DNA of 64,000 bases from Enterobacter sp. RHBSTW-00175 (GCF_013927005.1 NZ_CP055930.1:124001-188000), one strand, 5' to 3'; positions 46,232 to 57,260 are shown, counted from the first letter of the stretch. Notes: a model not told the origin generated them from the sequence alone. Translations and numbers: made by a program.

Positions 46232-47197
46232 CTACCCCCGGAAGCGGTGCTGGTTTTCCAGGAACCACTGATAGGTGCTGGCAAGCCCCTGCTCAAGTGA
46301 CACCTCGTGATACCAGCCCAGCTGATGCAGGCGCGTTACATCCAGTAATTTACGTGGTGTGCCGTCGGGTTTTGAGGCGTCGAACACCACGCGGCCTTTG
46401 TAACCCACCACTTTCGCCAGGGTTTGCGCCAGCTCGCGAATGGTGCAGTCCACGCCGGTGCCCACGTTAATGTGCGAGAGCATCGGTTGCGTGTTCTCCT
46501 GCCACACTTCGCGATCCAGCTCCATCACGTGAATGCTGGCTGCCGCCATGTCGTCCACGTGCAGGAACTCACGCATCGGCGTACCGCTGCCCCACACCAC
46601 CACATCCGGTGCGTTATCAGCCGTCGCTTCGTGAAAGCGGCGCAGCAGCGCCGGGATCACGTGCGAATTGCTCGGGTGGAAATTATCGTTCGGCCCATAC
46701 AGGTTGGTCGGCATGACCGAGCGATAATCGCGACCGTACTGGCGGTTATAGGACTCGCACAGTTTGATCCCGGCAATCTTGGCAATAGCGTACGGCTCAT
46801 TGGTCGCTTCGAGCGTGCCTTGCAGCAGCTCGCTTTCCGCCATCGGCTGTTTCGCCATTTTCGGGTAAATACAGGATGAACCGAGGAACAGCAGCTTATT
46901 CACGTTGTGCAGATGCGCGGCGTGAATAATGTTGCTCTCAATCATCATGTTCTCGTAGATGAAATCAGCCGGGTAGGTGTTGTTGGCGACAATGCCGCCC
47001 ACCTTTGCCGCCGCCAGATACACCTGATCGATACGCGAGTCTGCAAAGAAATCCTGCACGGCTTTGCTGTCGAGCAAATTCAGCTCGTCACGCGTACGGA
47101 CAATCACCTCAACGTCACCACGTTGTTCCAGCTGGCGGACAATGGCGGAACCCACCATGCCGCGATGACCGGCGACAAAAATACGTTGTTTGGTCAT
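46232..47197 (-). CDS. wcaG: GDP-L-fucose synthase
   Basis: A 321-residue extended SDR enzyme (Fcl). The Rossmann motif GHRGMVG is at 10-16 and YAIAKIAG near residue 136 supplies YxxxK. It epimerises and reduces GDP-4-keto-6-deoxymannose to GDP-L-fucose. Its gene follows gmd, which makes its substrate, by two bases. Confidence 0.97.
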   Translation of the reverse strand: MTKQRIFVAGHRGMVGSAIVRQLEQRGDVEVIVRTRDELNLLDSKAVQDFFADSRIDQVYLAAAKVGGIVANNTYPADFIYENMMIESNIIHAAHLHNVNKLLFLGSSCIYPKMAKQPMAESELLQGTLEATNEPYAIAKIAGIKLCESYNRQYGRDYRSVMPTNLYGPNDNFHPSNSHVIPALLRRFHEATADNAPDVVVWGSGTPMREFLHVDDMAAASIHVMELDREVWQENTQPMLSHINVGTGVDCTIRELAQTLAKVVGYKGRVVFDASKPDGTPRKLLDVTRLHQLGWYHEVSLEQGLASTYQWFLENQHRFRG

Positions 47198-47199
47198 TC

Positions 47200-48321
47200 T
47201 CAGGACTCCAGCGCGATGGCAACCTCGTAGCCGTGGGACTTCAGCAGTGAGTGTTTCTTCGCCGCTTCAAGGTCTTTGGCTACCATTTCAGATACCATCT
47301 CCTGAAGAGTGGTCTCCGGTTTCCAGCCCAGCACTTCGTGCGCTTTGGTTGGATCGCCCAGCAGGGTTTCTACCTCAGCAGGACGGAAGTAACGCGGGTC
47401 AACCTGAACAATCACATCACCCGGTTTCACGCCCGGTGCATCATGGCCTGTCACGGAAACCACGATGCCTTTCTCGTCAACGCCAGTGCCTTCGAAACGC
47501 AGTTTGATACCCAGTTGTGCCGCAGCCATTTCAACGAAACGACGCACGGAATACTGCACGCCGGTCGCAATAACGAAGTCTTCTGGCTTGTCCTGTTGCA
47601 GCATCATCCACTGCATTTTCACGTAGTCTTTGGCATGGCCCCAGTCACGCAGGGAATCCATGTTGCCCAGGTGCAGGCAAGACTCCAGACCCTGTGCAAT
47701 GTTGGCGATCGCGCGGGTAATTTTACGGGTCACGAAGGTTTCACCACGGCGCGGGGATTCGTGGTTGAACAGAATGCCGTTACACGCATACATGCCGTAG
47801 GATTCGCGGTAGTTTACGGTGATCCAGTAGGCGTACAGTTTGGCTACCGCATATGGGGAGCGTGGGTAGAACGGGGTGGTTTCTTTTTGCGGGATTTCCT
47901 GCACCAGGCCATACAGCTCAGAGGTAGACGCCTGGTAGAAACGGGTTTTCTTCTCAAGACCGAGGAAGCGGATCGCCTCCAGCAGACGCAGCGTACCCAT
48001 GGCATCAACGTCAGCGGTATATTCCGGGGATTCAAACGACACGGCCACGTGGCTCATCGCACCCAGGTTGTAGACTTCATCCGGCTGCACTTCTTGCAGA
48101 ATACGGGTCAGGTTGGAGGTATCCGTCAGGTCGCCGTAGTGCAGATGGAATTTCGGGTTTTTCGCATGAGGATCCTGATAGATATGGTCCACACGCTCGG
48201 TGTTGAACGAAGAGGCACGACGTTTAATACCGTGTACTTCATAACCTTTCTCCAGCAGCAATTCTGCCAGGTAAGAACCATCCTGTCCGGTAACGCCGGT
48301 GATGAGAGCGACTTTAGACAT
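47200..48321 (-). CDS. gmd: GDP-mannose 4,6-dehydratase
   Basis: From the ATG at 48321 the product has 373 residues, the E. coli length, starting [27 protein letters not shown] at 9-15 is the NADP-binding motif, STSELYG and [10 protein letters not shown] near 157 are the catalytic blocks. It starts the GDP-fucose branch. The longer frame to 48345 overlaps wcaF and is not needed. Confidence 0.97.
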   Translation of the reverse strand: MSKVALITGVTGQDGSYLAELLLEKGYEVHGIKRRASSFNTERVDHIYQDPHAKNPKFHLHYGDLTDTSNLTRILQEVQPDEVYNLGAMSHVAVSFESPEYTADVDAMGTLRLLEAIRFLGLEKKTRFYQASTSELYGLVQEIPQKETTPFYPRSPYAVAKLYAYWITVNYRESYGMYACNGILFNHESPRRGETFVTRKITRAIANIAQGLESCLHLGNMDSLRDWGHAKDYVKMQWMMLQQDKPEDFVIATGVQYSVRRFVEMAAAQLGIKLRFEGTGVDEKGIVVSVTGHDAPGVKPGDVIVQVDPRYFRPAEVETLLGDPTKAHEVLGWKPETTLQEMVSEMVAKDLEAAKKHSLLKSHGYEVAIALES

Positions 48322-48341
48322 ATTAATTTCCTCTGTACTTA

Positions 48342-48896
48342 TCAAAGTTTTTCAGTTTCTACGCGTTCGCGTATCACCACTGCGGGATTGCCACGGCAAA
48401 CTTTATTTGCCGGAAGCGATTTAAAAACGCTGCTGCGGGCACCAATAACGGTACCATCACCAACAGAAACACCCGGTGCGACAAACACATCTGTCGCCAG
48501 CCAGCATTTTTCACCAATCACAATAGGCGAAGCGGTAATATCAAAATGCTGACTCATAAAATCGTGACTACCGGTACACAAATAACACTTCTGTGATACC
48601 ACTGAATTTGCGCCAATGGTGATGTCACCCAGGCTATATAACACCGCGTCATCACCCACCCAGGCGTAATCACCGAGCGTTAATTTCCACGGATAAGTAA
48701 TTTTGACTGACGGGCGAATGACTACGTTTTTTCCGATTTTTGCACCGAACAAGCGTAATAAAAATGCGCGCCAGCGATACAGTATTTGCGGTGACCAGGC
48801 AAATAATGTGGCCTGCACCGCCCACCATAACTGCACCTTAATACCGTTCCCGCCCCGAAAACCTTTCGGCACGGAGAACCCACTGAGTTCCTGCAT
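48342..48896 (-). CDS. wcaF: Colanic acid O-acetyltransferase WcaF
   Basis: A 184-residue left-handed beta-helix acetyltransferase. Hexapeptide-type repeats ([47 protein letters not shown]) fill the middle and C-terminal part. The N-terminal third is hydrophobic ([18 protein letters not shown]). It is believed to acetylate a fucose of colanic acid, using acetyl-CoA. It begins 15 bp after wcaE. Confidence 0.95.
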   Translation of the reverse strand: MQELSGFSVPKGFRGGNGIKVQLWWAVQATLFAWSPQILYRWRAFLLRLFGAKIGKNVVIRPSVKITYPWKLTLGDYAWVGDDAVLYSLGDITIGANSVVSQKCYLCTGSHDFMSQHFDITASPIVIGEKCWLATDVFVAPGVSVGDGTVIGARSSVFKSLPANKVCRGNPAVVIRERVETEKL

Positions 48897-48911
48897 TACG
48901 CTTCCTTATAT

Positions 48912-49658
48912 TCAGGCTTTGTTATATAAGGCTTTCGTTTTACCCGTCGTTTTCAGACGCAATAAATAAGATAATTCCGCCAGTGGCCCCGGCATTCGCA
49001 ATATATTGCGCTGTACGTTTTTTGCATCCTGGCACAATTCCAGATTATTCGAAGTTGACACACCACCCATCGAAAATTCAGACACCGTGCCTTTAATTCG
49101 ACGAAACGGGTAACCCGACTTATACAAACTTGCTGCCAGTGCATAATCTGATGACACTTTATACTGCAAATCATACGGCTGTTTTTTCAGCCCCACGGTC
49201 GGGAAGAAAATAGCCTGATGGCTGGCCGGTAAACTGTGGTAGATATACCAGCCTGGCTTTGCACTACGCAGAACTTTATGGTCATCGCCGAAGTCCAGAA
49301 GCGCATCACCAATATACATGGCGTCCTCTTTCTGCCGCGCCAGCTGACGGGCAAAGAGCGCAACATCTTCATGGAACACATCACCGGAATTCAGAAAGAT
49401 GGCATAGCACCCCTGGGCCATGTCGATGCCTTTATTCATGGCGTCGTAGATGCCTTTATCTTTCTCGCTGATGTAACGTAAGTTGAACTCCCCGTTGAGT
49501 TTTTTCAAAAACTCAGCCGTACCGTCATTCGAGCCACCATCCACGACAATCCATTCAAAAGTGAGGCTTGGATCGCGTGCCAGGTTGCGTAGCGAGCGCC
49601 AGGTTTTTACCACGCCTTCGTAATTGCGAAAGGCGACAGTAATCACGCTAAGAAACAT
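48912..49658 (-). CDS. wcaE: Colanic acid glycosyltransferase WcaE
   Basis: From the ATG at 49658 the product has 248 residues, as in E. coli; longer in-frame starts exist to 49724 inside wcaD. It is a family GT2 enzyme with [17 protein letters not shown] near 36-44 and FLNSGDVF near 87-94. The exact sugar is not read from sequence; a fucosyl step has been proposed in E. coli. Confidence 0.94.
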   Translation of the reverse strand: MFLSVITVAFRNYEGVVKTWRSLRNLARDPSLTFEWIVVDGGSNDGTAEFLKKLNGEFNLRYISEKDKGIYDAMNKGIDMAQGCYAIFLNSGDVFHEDVALFARQLARQKEDAMYIGDALLDFGDDHKVLRSAKPGWYIYHSLPASHQAIFFPTVGLKKQPYDLQYKVSSDYALAASLYKSGYPFRRIKGTVSEFSMGGVSTSNNLELCQDAKNVQRNILRMPGPLAELSYLLRLKTTGKTKALYNKA

Positions 49659-49674
49659 AAACCACCTCATTTCG

Positions 49675-50895
49675 TCATACGCGCGTAATATTGAGTGCCT
49701 TGCGCAGAATAAACGGACAGACAATCAAGAAAGCATATTCCGGGCTAAATATTGACCCCGTAAAGAACAGCGACACTGGCGTAAAAAGATAAAGCTGCAC
49801 GCGAAAGTTCTGATTATCCCCAAACGCGTTAATCATCATTTTGAAAACTTTAAACAGATACCACAGCGTCAACAATACGGCGAACCACGAAAAATAAATA
49901 ATTAACAGATACAGACCATTGTCTATGGTTTTACCGACATCTGCACCGTTAAAGATTCCGAATGATGCAACATATTCGTAAAGTGAGCCAAATCTGACTA
50001 CGCCATCAATATGGGTTAATGAATAGCCCACCATGACCAGCGGCCCAATAATGCGATAATAGGACGACGAACCTTCCGTTCCCAAATCACCCAGACGTTC
50101 TGAGATGTACGGGAATGCAAATATTACGCCGACTAAAAACACCGTCAGGGAGATAATCGCCAGCGGCAGTTTTTTCTTTATCGCATCCTTGTTCAGATAC
50201 TGAAATGCCCATTCCAGCAGGTAGAACAATATAAATGTCATTACCCCTGAGAAAGAACCCGACAGAACAATCCCTGCAAGAATCATAGCATCGGTCTTGG
50301 GGGTTTTGATACCAAACTGTTTGATGCTGAGCCAAATTGAGATTAACGCCAGAGCAAAAAATGCCGGCTCAAAATAGAGTGCGGTAGTACGCTTGCCGCC
50401 AAACTTAATGAAGTTCAGTACATAACTGTTACTGTAAATGAGATATTTCGAAATCATCTCCATCAGGCTACTGCCACCGGTCAAAATAATTTGCGCCATT
50501 TCCAGTGCAGCCAGCATGACAATTAACGTAACGGCAATATAAAAGAACCTAAGGATTTTCCGATAATTGTGCGGTGAAATAGTTTTAAAGCGAATACTCC
50601 AGACCATGCCAATAATAATGACAATATAAACAAACAGCATGGTCGAGGTGACGTATTTACTGGCATCCAGCGACTGACCAAAGATGTAGTTAAATGCCGT
50701 CAGGCTAAATCCAACGCCGAGGGCAATCATCAGCTTTTTCAGGCTGATTTTTTCGACATACAGCAGCAGTAAGACCGGCAGGAACGTCACAATGGTAATG
50801 GGGAAGCTTTCGCCGAGCTGGGCAATCTTGACGTTGACCAGCAGGTAGATCAGCGGCAGCAGCAGATAACTACAGATTCTGATAGAACGAGACAT
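49675..50895 (-). CDS. wcaD: Colanic acid polymerase WcaD (Wzy-type)
   Basis: From the ATG at 50895 the product has 406 residues, starting [20 protein letters not shown]. It is a polytopic membrane protein with about ten or eleven helices, and a periplasmic loop around [14 protein letters not shown]. It polymerises colanic acid repeats in the periplasm. The start lies inside the end of wcaC. The longer frame to 51087 is antisense-free but lies within wcaC and is rejected. Confidence 0.95.
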   Translation of the reverse strand: MSRSIRICSYLLLPLIYLLVNVKIAQLGESFPITIVTFLPVLLLLYVEKISLKKLMIALGVGFSLTAFNYIFGQSLDASKYVTSTMLFVYIVIIIGMVWSIRFKTISPHNYRKILRFFYIAVTLIVMLAALEMAQIILTGGSSLMEMISKYLIYSNSYVLNFIKFGGKRTTALYFEPAFFALALISIWLSIKQFGIKTPKTDAMILAGIVLSGSFSGVMTFILFYLLEWAFQYLNKDAIKKKLPLAIISLTVFLVGVIFAFPYISERLGDLGTEGSSSYYRIIGPLVMVGYSLTHIDGVVRFGSLYEYVASFGIFNGADVGKTIDNGLYLLIIYFSWFAVLLTLWYLFKVFKMMINAFGDNQNFRVQLYLFTPVSLFFTGSIFSPEYAFLIVCPFILRKALNITRV

Positions 50896-52087
50896 ATTCC
50901 TCCAGCATCTGTTGGCCACTGTACGCCTTACGGCTGCGGTTGCGGAACGATTCCAGGTCAGTGCCAAAAACGGCCTGCGCGACGGCGGGCTTTGGCAGTT
51001 GCACCAGCGGCAGCACCTCATTTTCACTGAAGGTTTTGCCGCCAGATTTTTCCAGCACTTCACGCGCTGCATCGCTGTGGGTGGCAATCACCGGCACGCC
51101 AATCGACAACGCTTCGCACAGGATCAACGGGTAGTTATCCACGCGGGAGCTAAAGACCAGCGCATCCATGCCGTTCAGTGCGCTCATCAGCTTGCGCTTG
51201 TCGGTTTCGAATCCGTGGTTAATCACGTTCGCCCCTTCAAACGGGGAAAACTTACCGAAGGTATGCAGCTCTATCTTGTCGCCGAGCGCCATGATGTCGC
51301 GCACCAGCTGTTGATTGGTTTTGCCGTCGTAACGCAGATCGTGTGCCACCACGGCAATTTTCGGTTTGCCTGCGGTGTGCGCCACGGGTTTCAGCTCCGC
51401 CAGGATTGCTTCGGTTGCCACGTCGATCCCGTTATTGATGATTTTGCAGCGCCCTGCCCCGTACAGGCTGTTGAAGGCATCGGCCACATGCTGGCTGGGG
51501 GAGATAAACGTGCAGCCTAGCGCGAGCATCTCGCGAAACAGCTGGCGTTTTCCCGCCACCAGTTGATGCGCCCGGTCCACTTTTACCGGTGGATAGTTGG
51601 TCAGCGTTGGGCACTTCTGGCAGTGCGTTTTCCAGCCTTCGCAACCGTCGGTAAAGGCGCAGCGTCCGGTCACGCTCCAGTGGTCATGCAGCGTCCAGAC
51701 AAAAGTGGTGTCTGGTTTATGTGCTTTCACTTTTTCGCAAAAGGCCACAACCTCTTCCAGATTCAGCCAGTAGCTATGCAGCACATGAAAATGCAGCACC
51801 ACGGGCCCGGCCGAGCGCGTTACCGTGCGGTACAGGTTGTTCAGATTGCCAAACAGATCGCGGTTAAACAGACGGAAAAGTGCAATGTTGGCGATGGAAG
51901 TCACGCGCGGGGTCTGTTTCACCACCTGCGGGTAGTCATCGTGGCTGACACTTTCTTTGCCGCCTTTGCCATAGCCGTAGATGAAACGCGACTGTAATCC
52001 TTTTTCCAGCGCGCGCTGGTGAAGATCCAGCGCCACGCCTGCCGCCCCGCCCTCAGCCAGACGAACGTTAAATTGCAGAATATTCAT
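50870..52087 (-). CDS. wcaC: Colanic acid glycosyltransferase WcaC
   Basis: A 405-residue GT-B enzyme of family GT4, starting MNILQFNVRLAEGGAAGVAL. LHDHWSVTGRCAF near 132-144 and LILCEALSIGVPVIAT near 322-337 are family blocks. It adds a sugar, proposed galactose, to the colanic acid unit. It overlaps wcaD by 26 bases and wcaB by four. Confidence 0.95.
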   Translation of the reverse strand: MNILQFNVRLAEGGAAGVALDLHQRALEKGLQSRFIYGYGKGGKESVSHDDYPQVVKQTPRVTSIANIALFRLFNRDLFGNLNNLYRTVTRSAGPVVLHFHVLHSYWLNLEEVVAFCEKVKAHKPDTTFVWTLHDHWSVTGRCAFTDGCEGWKTHCQKCPTLTNYPPVKVDRAHQLVAGKRQLFREMLALGCTFISPSQHVADAFNSLYGAGRCKIINNGIDVATEAILAELKPVAHTAGKPKIAVVAHDLRYDGKTNQQLVRDIMALGDKIELHTFGKFSPFEGANVINHGFETDKRKLMSALNGMDALVFSSRVDNYPLILCEALSIGVPVIATHSDAAREVLEKSGGKTFSENEVLPLVQLPKPAVAQAVFGTDLESFRNRSRKAYSGQQMLEEYVSFYQNL

Positions 52088-52575
52088 TTAATCACCTTCA
52101 CGCGGGCTTTCTCGCCCACCACCAGCGCGTTATCAGGAATGCTGTCCAGCACCACGCTGCCGGCACCAATGGTTACGTTGTTACCCACGGTAATGTCACC
52201 AATGATCACCACATTGGCGCCCAGCTCGACGTTATTCCCGATGACAGGGCACGTAAGGCTCGCCGGCCCACGGTTGCCAATGGTCACCGCGTGGCGAATG
52301 GTGAAGTCATCACCCGCGACCACAAACTTATTGATCACCACGGCATAACCGTGGTGGATGGTGAAGCGGCGGCCAATGGTGGCGGCTGCCTGAATTTCGT
52401 AGCCAAAAAAGCATTCGGTGATGATGCGGTACAGCACCAGAACCGGTGCTGCCCAGATATTGTTCAGCACGTTTTTTTTGCGCCATACCGAGCAAAAATG
52501 TGCGATGCGATAGGCCAGAACCATGCAGCAAGGGCGCAGGCTCCAGCTGTTCGCGCGGCAGTCTTCCAGAAACAT
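52084..52575 (-). CDS. wcaB: Colanic acid O-acetyltransferase WcaB
   Basis: A 163-residue hexapeptide-repeat acetyltransferase. The C-terminal half has IGNNVELGANVVIIGDITVG and IGAGSVVLDS repeats of the left-handed beta-helix, like serine acetyltransferase. It acetylates a sugar of the colanic acid unit. It overlaps wcaC by four bases and its ATG shares one base with the wcaA stop. Confidence 0.95.
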   Translation of the reverse strand: MFLEDCRANSWSLRPCCMVLAYRIAHFCSVWRKKNVLNNIWAAPVLVLYRIITECFFGYEIQAAATIGRRFTIHHGYAVVINKFVVAGDDFTIRHAVTIGNRGPASLTCPVIGNNVELGANVVIIGDITVGNNVTIGAGSVVLDSIPDNALVVGEKARVKVIK

Positions 52576-53417
52576 TATTTCCCCCGAAGTCCATCAGCCA
52601 GACGCTTGGTATTGCGCACGGAAAAGAGCGTCAGCAGTGTGCGCCAGTTCATGCGCTTATTGCGGATCTGATAGAGGGTAAAGAGCTGATACTTACGGCT
52701 GGCACGGTCGAACTTGTCTTTGTGCTTGCGGTAAAAGTGGAAGTAGCCGGAAAATTTCTTCGGCGACGAGGTGATTTGCATCTCCCCGTGATTGATATGC
52801 AGGATTTGCGTGGCTTCTTCCACTTTCCAGGGTTCGCCATACTCCACCACCATGCGCAGGAAAATATCGTAATCCTGCGCCGCCTTGAGTTCGGTATCGA
52901 ACAGGTTTTCTTTGAAGCGCCAGGACCAGGAGAAGACCTGATTACCAATGATATTGCGCTTGTAAAACAGACGACGGGAGTACGGTGATTTCGGATACAG
53001 CGGCAGACTCGCTGGCTGCGAATAGACTTCGCCCTGGCAAACATAGTCGTTGGCATACAGAAACGCATGTGTAACCAGCTGATGCTGGTGCGACAGGAAG
53101 GTCGACAGACGGTTGGGCGTCCATTCGTCATCGTCGTCAATCCCGGTCAGATACTGCCCTTGCGCCTGCAATATCGCCTGGTTACGTACCGCACACGCCC
53201 CGGAGTTGATGGCGTTATGCGTGTACATCACCCGTGGGTCATTGAGGTCAGTCACGAACTTTTGCAGTTGTTCGTATGAAGAGGAACAGTCATCAACAAT
53301 GAGCAGTTCCCAGTTATCGTAGTCCTGACGCAGGACCGACTTAATTGCGCGGATCGCCAACTGCTGACGATTCCATGTCGGCATATAAATAGAAATCAAA
53401 GGGCGTTGTGTGGTCAT
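52575..53417 (-). CDS. wcaA: Colanic acid glycosyltransferase WcaA
   Basis: From the ATG at 53417 the product has 280 residues, starting MTTQRPLISIYMPTWNRQQL. It is a family GT2 enzyme with VDDCSSSYEQL near 39-49 and GIDDDDEW near 92-99 as the metal site. A longer frame to 53471 reads through a palindromic element and is rejected. It is proposed to add fucose or another internal sugar. Confidence 0.95.
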   Translation of the reverse strand: MTTQRPLISIYMPTWNRQQLAIRAIKSVLRQDYDNWELLIVDDCSSSYEQLQKFVTDLNDPRVMYTHNAINSGACAVRNQAILQAQGQYLTGIDDDDEWTPNRLSTFLSHQHQLVTHAFLYANDYVCQGEVYSQPASLPLYPKSPYSRRLFYKRNIIGNQVFSWSWRFKENLFDTELKAAQDYDIFLRMVVEYGEPWKVEEATQILHINHGEMQITSSPKKFSGYFHFYRKHKDKFDRASRKYQLFTLYQIRNKRMNWRTLLTLFSVRNTKRLADGLRGK

Positions 53418-53423
53418 GGTATT

Positions 53424-53503
53424 CCCCTCACCCCAGCCCTCTCCCTTTGGGGAGAGGGTGAAAGGCAACATGTCGTTATATCCCGCACCGTCTGGGTGAG
53501 GGG
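53424..53503 (-). repeat. 80-bp palindromic element between wzc and wcaA
   Basis: The outer arms CCCCTCACCCCAG (53424-53436) and CTGGGTGAGGGG (53492-53503) are complementary but for one bulged C. An inner hairpin, CCCTCTCCC (53437-53445) with GGGAGAGGG (53450-53458), nests beside the left arm. The CCCTCACCC/CCCTCTCCC type is a frequent intergenic repeat in enterobacterial genomes. It separates the secretion genes wza-wzb-wzc from the transferases. Confidence 0.75.
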
Positions 53504-53505
53504 CT

Positions 53506-55668
53506 TTATTTACTGTCAGATTTATATTCGTACTCGTAGTAGCCGTAATCCTGATAACTGCTCGCGCGACGGAAGATAGAGTTCAGGATCACCCCTTTCA
53601 CATCGATACCGTTCTGCTCAAAGCGGCCCAGACTGGTTTCCACTTCCTTCAGGGTATTCACCGCATAGCGCGCCACCATCAGCGTGGTGCCCGCATGGCG
53701 ACCCACAATGGCAGCATCGGTTACGGCCAGAATTGGTGGGGTATCAATCAACACCAGGTCGTAGTGTTTGCTCGCCCACTCCACCAGCTGGCTGAAGCGT
53801 TCGCTCATCAGCAGTTCAGACGGATTTGGCGGAACCTGGCCACGTGGAACAAGATGGAAATTCGGGATTGAGGTCGGTTTGGCGCACTGTTCAATCTCCC
53901 CTTTACCAAGCAGGATCTCGGACAGGCCGTTGACGTTATTGGTGCCCAGCAGTTCGTGGGTGTAGCCTTTACGCATGTCGCAGTCGATCAGCAGAACGCG
54001 TTTATTGGTCTGGCTCACCACGGCCGCCAGGTTGGCGCAGACAAACGTCTTACCGATTGACGGGCTCACCCCGGTCATCATCAGCACGTTATTTTTGGCC
54101 TGCATCATGGCGAAGTGCAGGCTGGTGCGCAGGCTACGAACCGCCTCGATGGCAAGGTCAGTTGGGTTGCCCACCGCCAGCAACTGGCTCTGCTTATAGC
54201 GCTTAACGCCTTTAACCGTTTTGACGCTATCACGCGATTTCTGCCATTCCGACAGCGGAATACTGGCGTAAACGCTGATGCCATTCTCTTCCAGCACCTG
54301 CGGGCTTTCGATACCGCGGTTAAACAGCGAGCGCAACAGCACACCCATCACGGAAAGCATCAGGCCGAGAATAATGCTGCCCAGAATAATCAGCGCTTTT
54401 TTCGGTTTCAGCACGCCGGGCTGCGTGATGGCGGAGTCAACAATGCGCACATCGCCCACGGTACTGGCTTCGGTGATTTTCAGCTCCTGCTGCTTGTTCA
54501 GCAGTTGCATGTAAACCTGCTGGCCAGATTCCACATCACGGGTCAGACGAACGATCTCCTGCTGGGTTTCCGGCATGGAGTTCACACGCTTGTTGAGATT
54601 GGCTTTTTCATCTTCCAGCGCCTGGCGTTTTTCCAGCAAGGTGCGGTACGCCGGGTGACGTTTGGTGTAGAGCTTGGAGATCTCCGCTTCTTTAAAGGTC
54701 AGCTCGTTCAGTTGGGCATCGATATTCACCATCGAATCCAGTACCGACTTCGCTTCCAGCGGCAGGTCCACCGAGTCTTTCTTCTGGCGATAGCTGTTGA
54801 GCTTCTCTTCGGCTACGTCCAGACGCTGACGCACTTCCGGCAGTTGTTTTGCCAGGAAAGCCAGGCTTTTGGCCGCCTCTTCCGATTTACGCGCAATATT
54901 CTGCTCGAGGTAGTTGCGGGTGATGCTGTTAAGGATATCGCGGATCTGATCCTTATCTTCACCGGTAAAGCTGAGGCTCAACACGCCGGTGTCTTTGCCG
55001 TTTTCGGTGACGCTAAGGTTGTTTTGCAGGTTGTTGATCATCCCCAGCATGGAGAATTTCGAGACGGTAAACTCGCTGCCCTCAGCCGCCTGAATGGCAC
55101 TTACCATCATGCTGACGCCATTTTTGCTCAGCATCTGTCCCACTTCACCGCGCGCGCTAAAACCACCGTCGCTGGTAAGCTGGTACTGCTTTGGCCCAAG
55201 CACGGTCAGCGTGAAGGTTTGATCGGCACCGCCTTTTGGCAGGGTAAAGGTGGTCACGTTTACCGTGTCGTTCTGGCGCCCCATCAGCCTGTCCCATCCC
55301 GCACCGAATACCGGGAAGGAGTTTTTGGTGACGGCAATATCCAGATTCAGATCGTCAACCGTTTTTCCCAGCACCATACGCGACTGGATCAGCTGAATTT
55401 CGGCATCGGATGCCGGCGGTTTGTTCGCCAGCGCAGAGCCAATATCCTGCACCAGTGAGTTACCGGTATTTTGTTCAATCTGCACCAGCGCATCGGCGCT
55501 GTAGATTGGCGTGGCGAACAGAGTGTAAACAATGGCCGCCGCGGCAAACACGGCAGTTATGCCCAGAACCCACCATTTCGCCTCTACAATCGTGCCAACC
55601 AGACGGCCAATATCGATTTCATCACTGCCCGATATCGGGGCGGCAGAAGGTTTTGTTTTTTCTGTCAT
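53506..55668 (-). CDS. wzc: Tyrosine-protein kinase Wzc
   Basis: From the ATG at 55668 the product has 720 residues, the E. coli length. A Wzz-like periplasmic region lies between membrane segments at about 32-52 and 425-447. The cytoplasmic BY-kinase domain has Walker A GVSPSIGKT near 533-541 and Walker B LLIDCDMR. The tail holds a tyrosine cluster (SSYQDYGYYEYEYK) for autophosphorylation. It controls colanic acid polymerisation and export with Wza; Wzb dephosphorylates it. Confidence 0.97.
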   Translation of the reverse strand: MTEKTKPSAAPISGSDEIDIGRLVGTIVEAKWWVLGITAVFAAAAIVYTLFATPIYSADALVQIEQNTGNSLVQDIGSALANKPPASDAEIQLIQSRMVLGKTVDDLNLDIAVTKNSFPVFGAGWDRLMGRQNDTVNVTTFTLPKGGADQTFTLTVLGPKQYQLTSDGGFSARGEVGQMLSKNGVSMMVSAIQAAEGSEFTVSKFSMLGMINNLQNNLSVTENGKDTGVLSLSFTGEDKDQIRDILNSITRNYLEQNIARKSEEAAKSLAFLAKQLPEVRQRLDVAEEKLNSYRQKKDSVDLPLEAKSVLDSMVNIDAQLNELTFKEAEISKLYTKRHPAYRTLLEKRQALEDEKANLNKRVNSMPETQQEIVRLTRDVESGQQVYMQLLNKQQELKITEASTVGDVRIVDSAITQPGVLKPKKALIILGSIILGLMLSVMGVLLRSLFNRGIESPQVLEENGISVYASIPLSEWQKSRDSVKTVKGVKRYKQSQLLAVGNPTDLAIEAVRSLRTSLHFAMMQAKNNVLMMTGVSPSIGKTFVCANLAAVVSQTNKRVLLIDCDMRKGYTHELLGTNNVNGLSEILLGKGEIEQCAKPTSIPNFHLVPRGQVPPNPSELLMSERFSQLVEWASKHYDLVLIDTPPILAVTDAAIVGRHAGTTLMVARYAVNTLKEVETSLGRFEQNGIDVKGVILNSIFRRASSYQDYGYYEYEYKSDSK

Positions 55669-55670
55669 TG

Positions 55671-56114
55671 TTATCCCTGCTGAGCTTTCAGTGCCTGCGC
55701 CCACTGACGGGCAGACTGGTCAAGTAAGGTATAAACCGCCTCAAATGCCTCTCGGCTCTTGCGATACGGATCGGGAATTTCGCGTTCATTGTCCCAGTGA
55801 CCAAAGAGCATCACTTTGCCTCGCATTTCAGGTGCGATTTCACACAGGGCATGAATGTGGCGTTTTTCCATCGTCAGGATCAGGTCATATTCACGGCACA
55901 TGCGACCGGAGACCTGACGGGCACAGTGCCCGTCTAAAGAGAGGTTATGATCCAACGCCACGTTCGCTGCACGCTCGTCGGCACCTTTACCCACCAGCGC
56001 CCCAAGCCCCGCGGAGTCGACCGTGAGAGCGGGTTGATAGTTTTTCAACAACCGCTCGGCCGTTGGGGAACGGCAAATGTTCCCCACGCACACCACCAGA
56101 ATTTTGTTAAACAT
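55671..56114 (-). CDS. wzb: Low-molecular-weight protein-tyrosine phosphatase Wzb
   Basis: A 147-residue phosphatase. The active-site loop CX5R is Cys9 to Arg15 (VCVGNICRSPT), and the general acid is in IPDPYRKS near residue 115. It removes phosphate from the Wzc tyrosine tail, allowing cycles needed for colanic acid assembly. It lies between wza and wzc with very short gaps. Confidence 0.97.
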   Translation of the reverse strand: MFNKILVVCVGNICRSPTAERLLKNYQPALTVDSAGLGALVGKGADERAANVALDHNLSLDGHCARQVSGRMCREYDLILTMEKRHIHALCEIAPEMRGKVMLFGHWDNEREIPDPYRKSREAFEAVYTLLDQSARQWAQALKAQQG

Positions 56115-56120
56115 CGCGGA

Positions 56121-57260
56121 TTACCAGGTATGGATGTCGCGCGCCGTATCCGTCATGTAGCGAACGCCACTGATGGTTGGCAGCAACTGGTTGATCAGGC
56201 GGTTCCAGCGGGCAACCGGTGCGGTCGTGACATACACCACATCGTACGGCTGGAGGCGGAATTCGGTTGCCATCACCAGGGAGGTCGCGTCGGACATATC
56301 CAGCTGGTAAATGTTGGCAATCTTACCTTTCGCACTGCCCTCACCTTTCAGCGGACGGATGACGAAAATACCGCTGGCGTTAGACGAGGTAAGATCGATG
56401 CCTTCTGCATTCCCCAGCGCTTCGGTCAGGGTCATGCCGCTGAAGTCCATTTTGAGCGTGCTCTGTTTTTTCACTTCGCCCATCACGAACACTTTCAGAT
56501 CGTCATTGCGCGGAACGTACAGAATGTCACCCGGATAGAGCAGACGGTTCTGGCTCAGGTCGCCGTTTTGCATCAGCGCCTGAAGGGAAATGCGCTGCTC
56601 CTGGCCATTGTGAGTCAGCACCACATTGCGCCAGTCTGCCGCATCGGTCAGGCCGCCTGCGGCGTTGACGGCATCCAGCACCGTCAGCGGCACGTTGCTG
56701 ATGGCCTGCTGACCCGATTTATTCACCTGCCCGGAGACATAGGCCTTTTGCGAGCGGAATGCGGCGATATTAACGTCCACCTGCGGGTCAGCGATGTACT
56801 GCGCTAAGCGGCCGGTAATATCACTACGAATTTCGGCAAGGGTTTTGCCCACCACGTGGACTTTACCGATGTAGGGATAGAACATGGTCCCGTCCGGCTG
56901 CACCCAGTTTCCGGTATCGCTGGAGCTGCGGTACTGGCCTGCTGGCGTGGTCAGCTCCGGGTGATCCCAGACGGTCACGTTAATCACATCCCCTGGCCCG
57001 ACACGGTACTGGTAGGCGGCAATCTCCTGGTCCAGCGATGTATTTGGCTGGGCCACGTTTGGCCGTGGACGTAATTGTTCCACCAGACGCGGTGTCAGTG
57101 GATAAACATTCACCATCCTGTCGAGGTCGAAATCAGCATCCTGCTGTTTGATCACATCCTTTCCCATGGTTGACATATTGCTGCCGGGGAAAACCGTACA
57201 ACCACTCATCAAGGTCACAGACACCAATAATGGCATCAATTTCATTTTGGATTTCATCAT
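56121..57260 (-). CDS. wza: Outer-membrane polysaccharide export lipoprotein Wza
   Basis: A 379-residue lipoprotein, the E. coli length. The signal peptide ends in the lipobox LMSGC with lipidated Cys21. A Poly_export domain and two SLBB-type domains follow, with [11 protein letters not shown] near 86-96. The C-terminal amphipathic helix ([14 protein letters not shown]) forms the outer-membrane pore. It exports colanic acid as an octamer. It is the first gene of the operon after the JUMPstart leader. Confidence 0.97.
   Translation of the reverse strand: MMKSKMKLMPLLVSVTLMSGCTVFPGSNMSTMGKDVIKQQDADFDLDRMVNVYPLTPRLVEQLRPRPNVAQPNTSLDQEIAAYQYRVGPGDVINVTVWDHPELTTPAGQYRSSSDTGNWVQPDGTMFYPYIGKVHVVGKTLAEIRSDITGRLAQYIADPQVDVNIAAFRSQKAYVSGQVNKSGQQAISNVPLTVLDAVNAAGGLTDAADWRNVVLTHNGQEQRISLQALMQNGDLSQNRLLYPGDILYVPRNDDLKVFVMGEVKKQSTLKMDFSGMTLTEALGNAEGIDLTSSNASGIFVIRPLKGEGSAKGKIANIYQLDMSDATSLVMATEFRLQPYDVVYVTTAPVARWNRLINQLLPTISGVRYMTDTARDIHTW

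Noticed and set aside
47251..48552. A 433-codon plus-strand frame opposite gmd and wcaF.
   Set aside because: Antisense shadow spanning two well-recognised genes; no family match and no ribosome site.
50895..51087. Extended start for wcaD.
   Set aside because: The extra 64 codons lie within wcaC in another frame; the ATG at 50895 matches the E. coli start.
53424..53503. Palindrome considered as a terminator ending a wza-wzb-wzc operon.
   Set aside because: No U-run follows the stem on the minus strand and the downstream wcaA has no visible promoter of its own, so a repeat or stability element is more likely.
54115..55458. A 447-codon plus-strand frame opposite wzc.
   Set aside because: Antisense shadow of wzc, with His/Gln-rich content typical of reverse-read enterobacterial genes.
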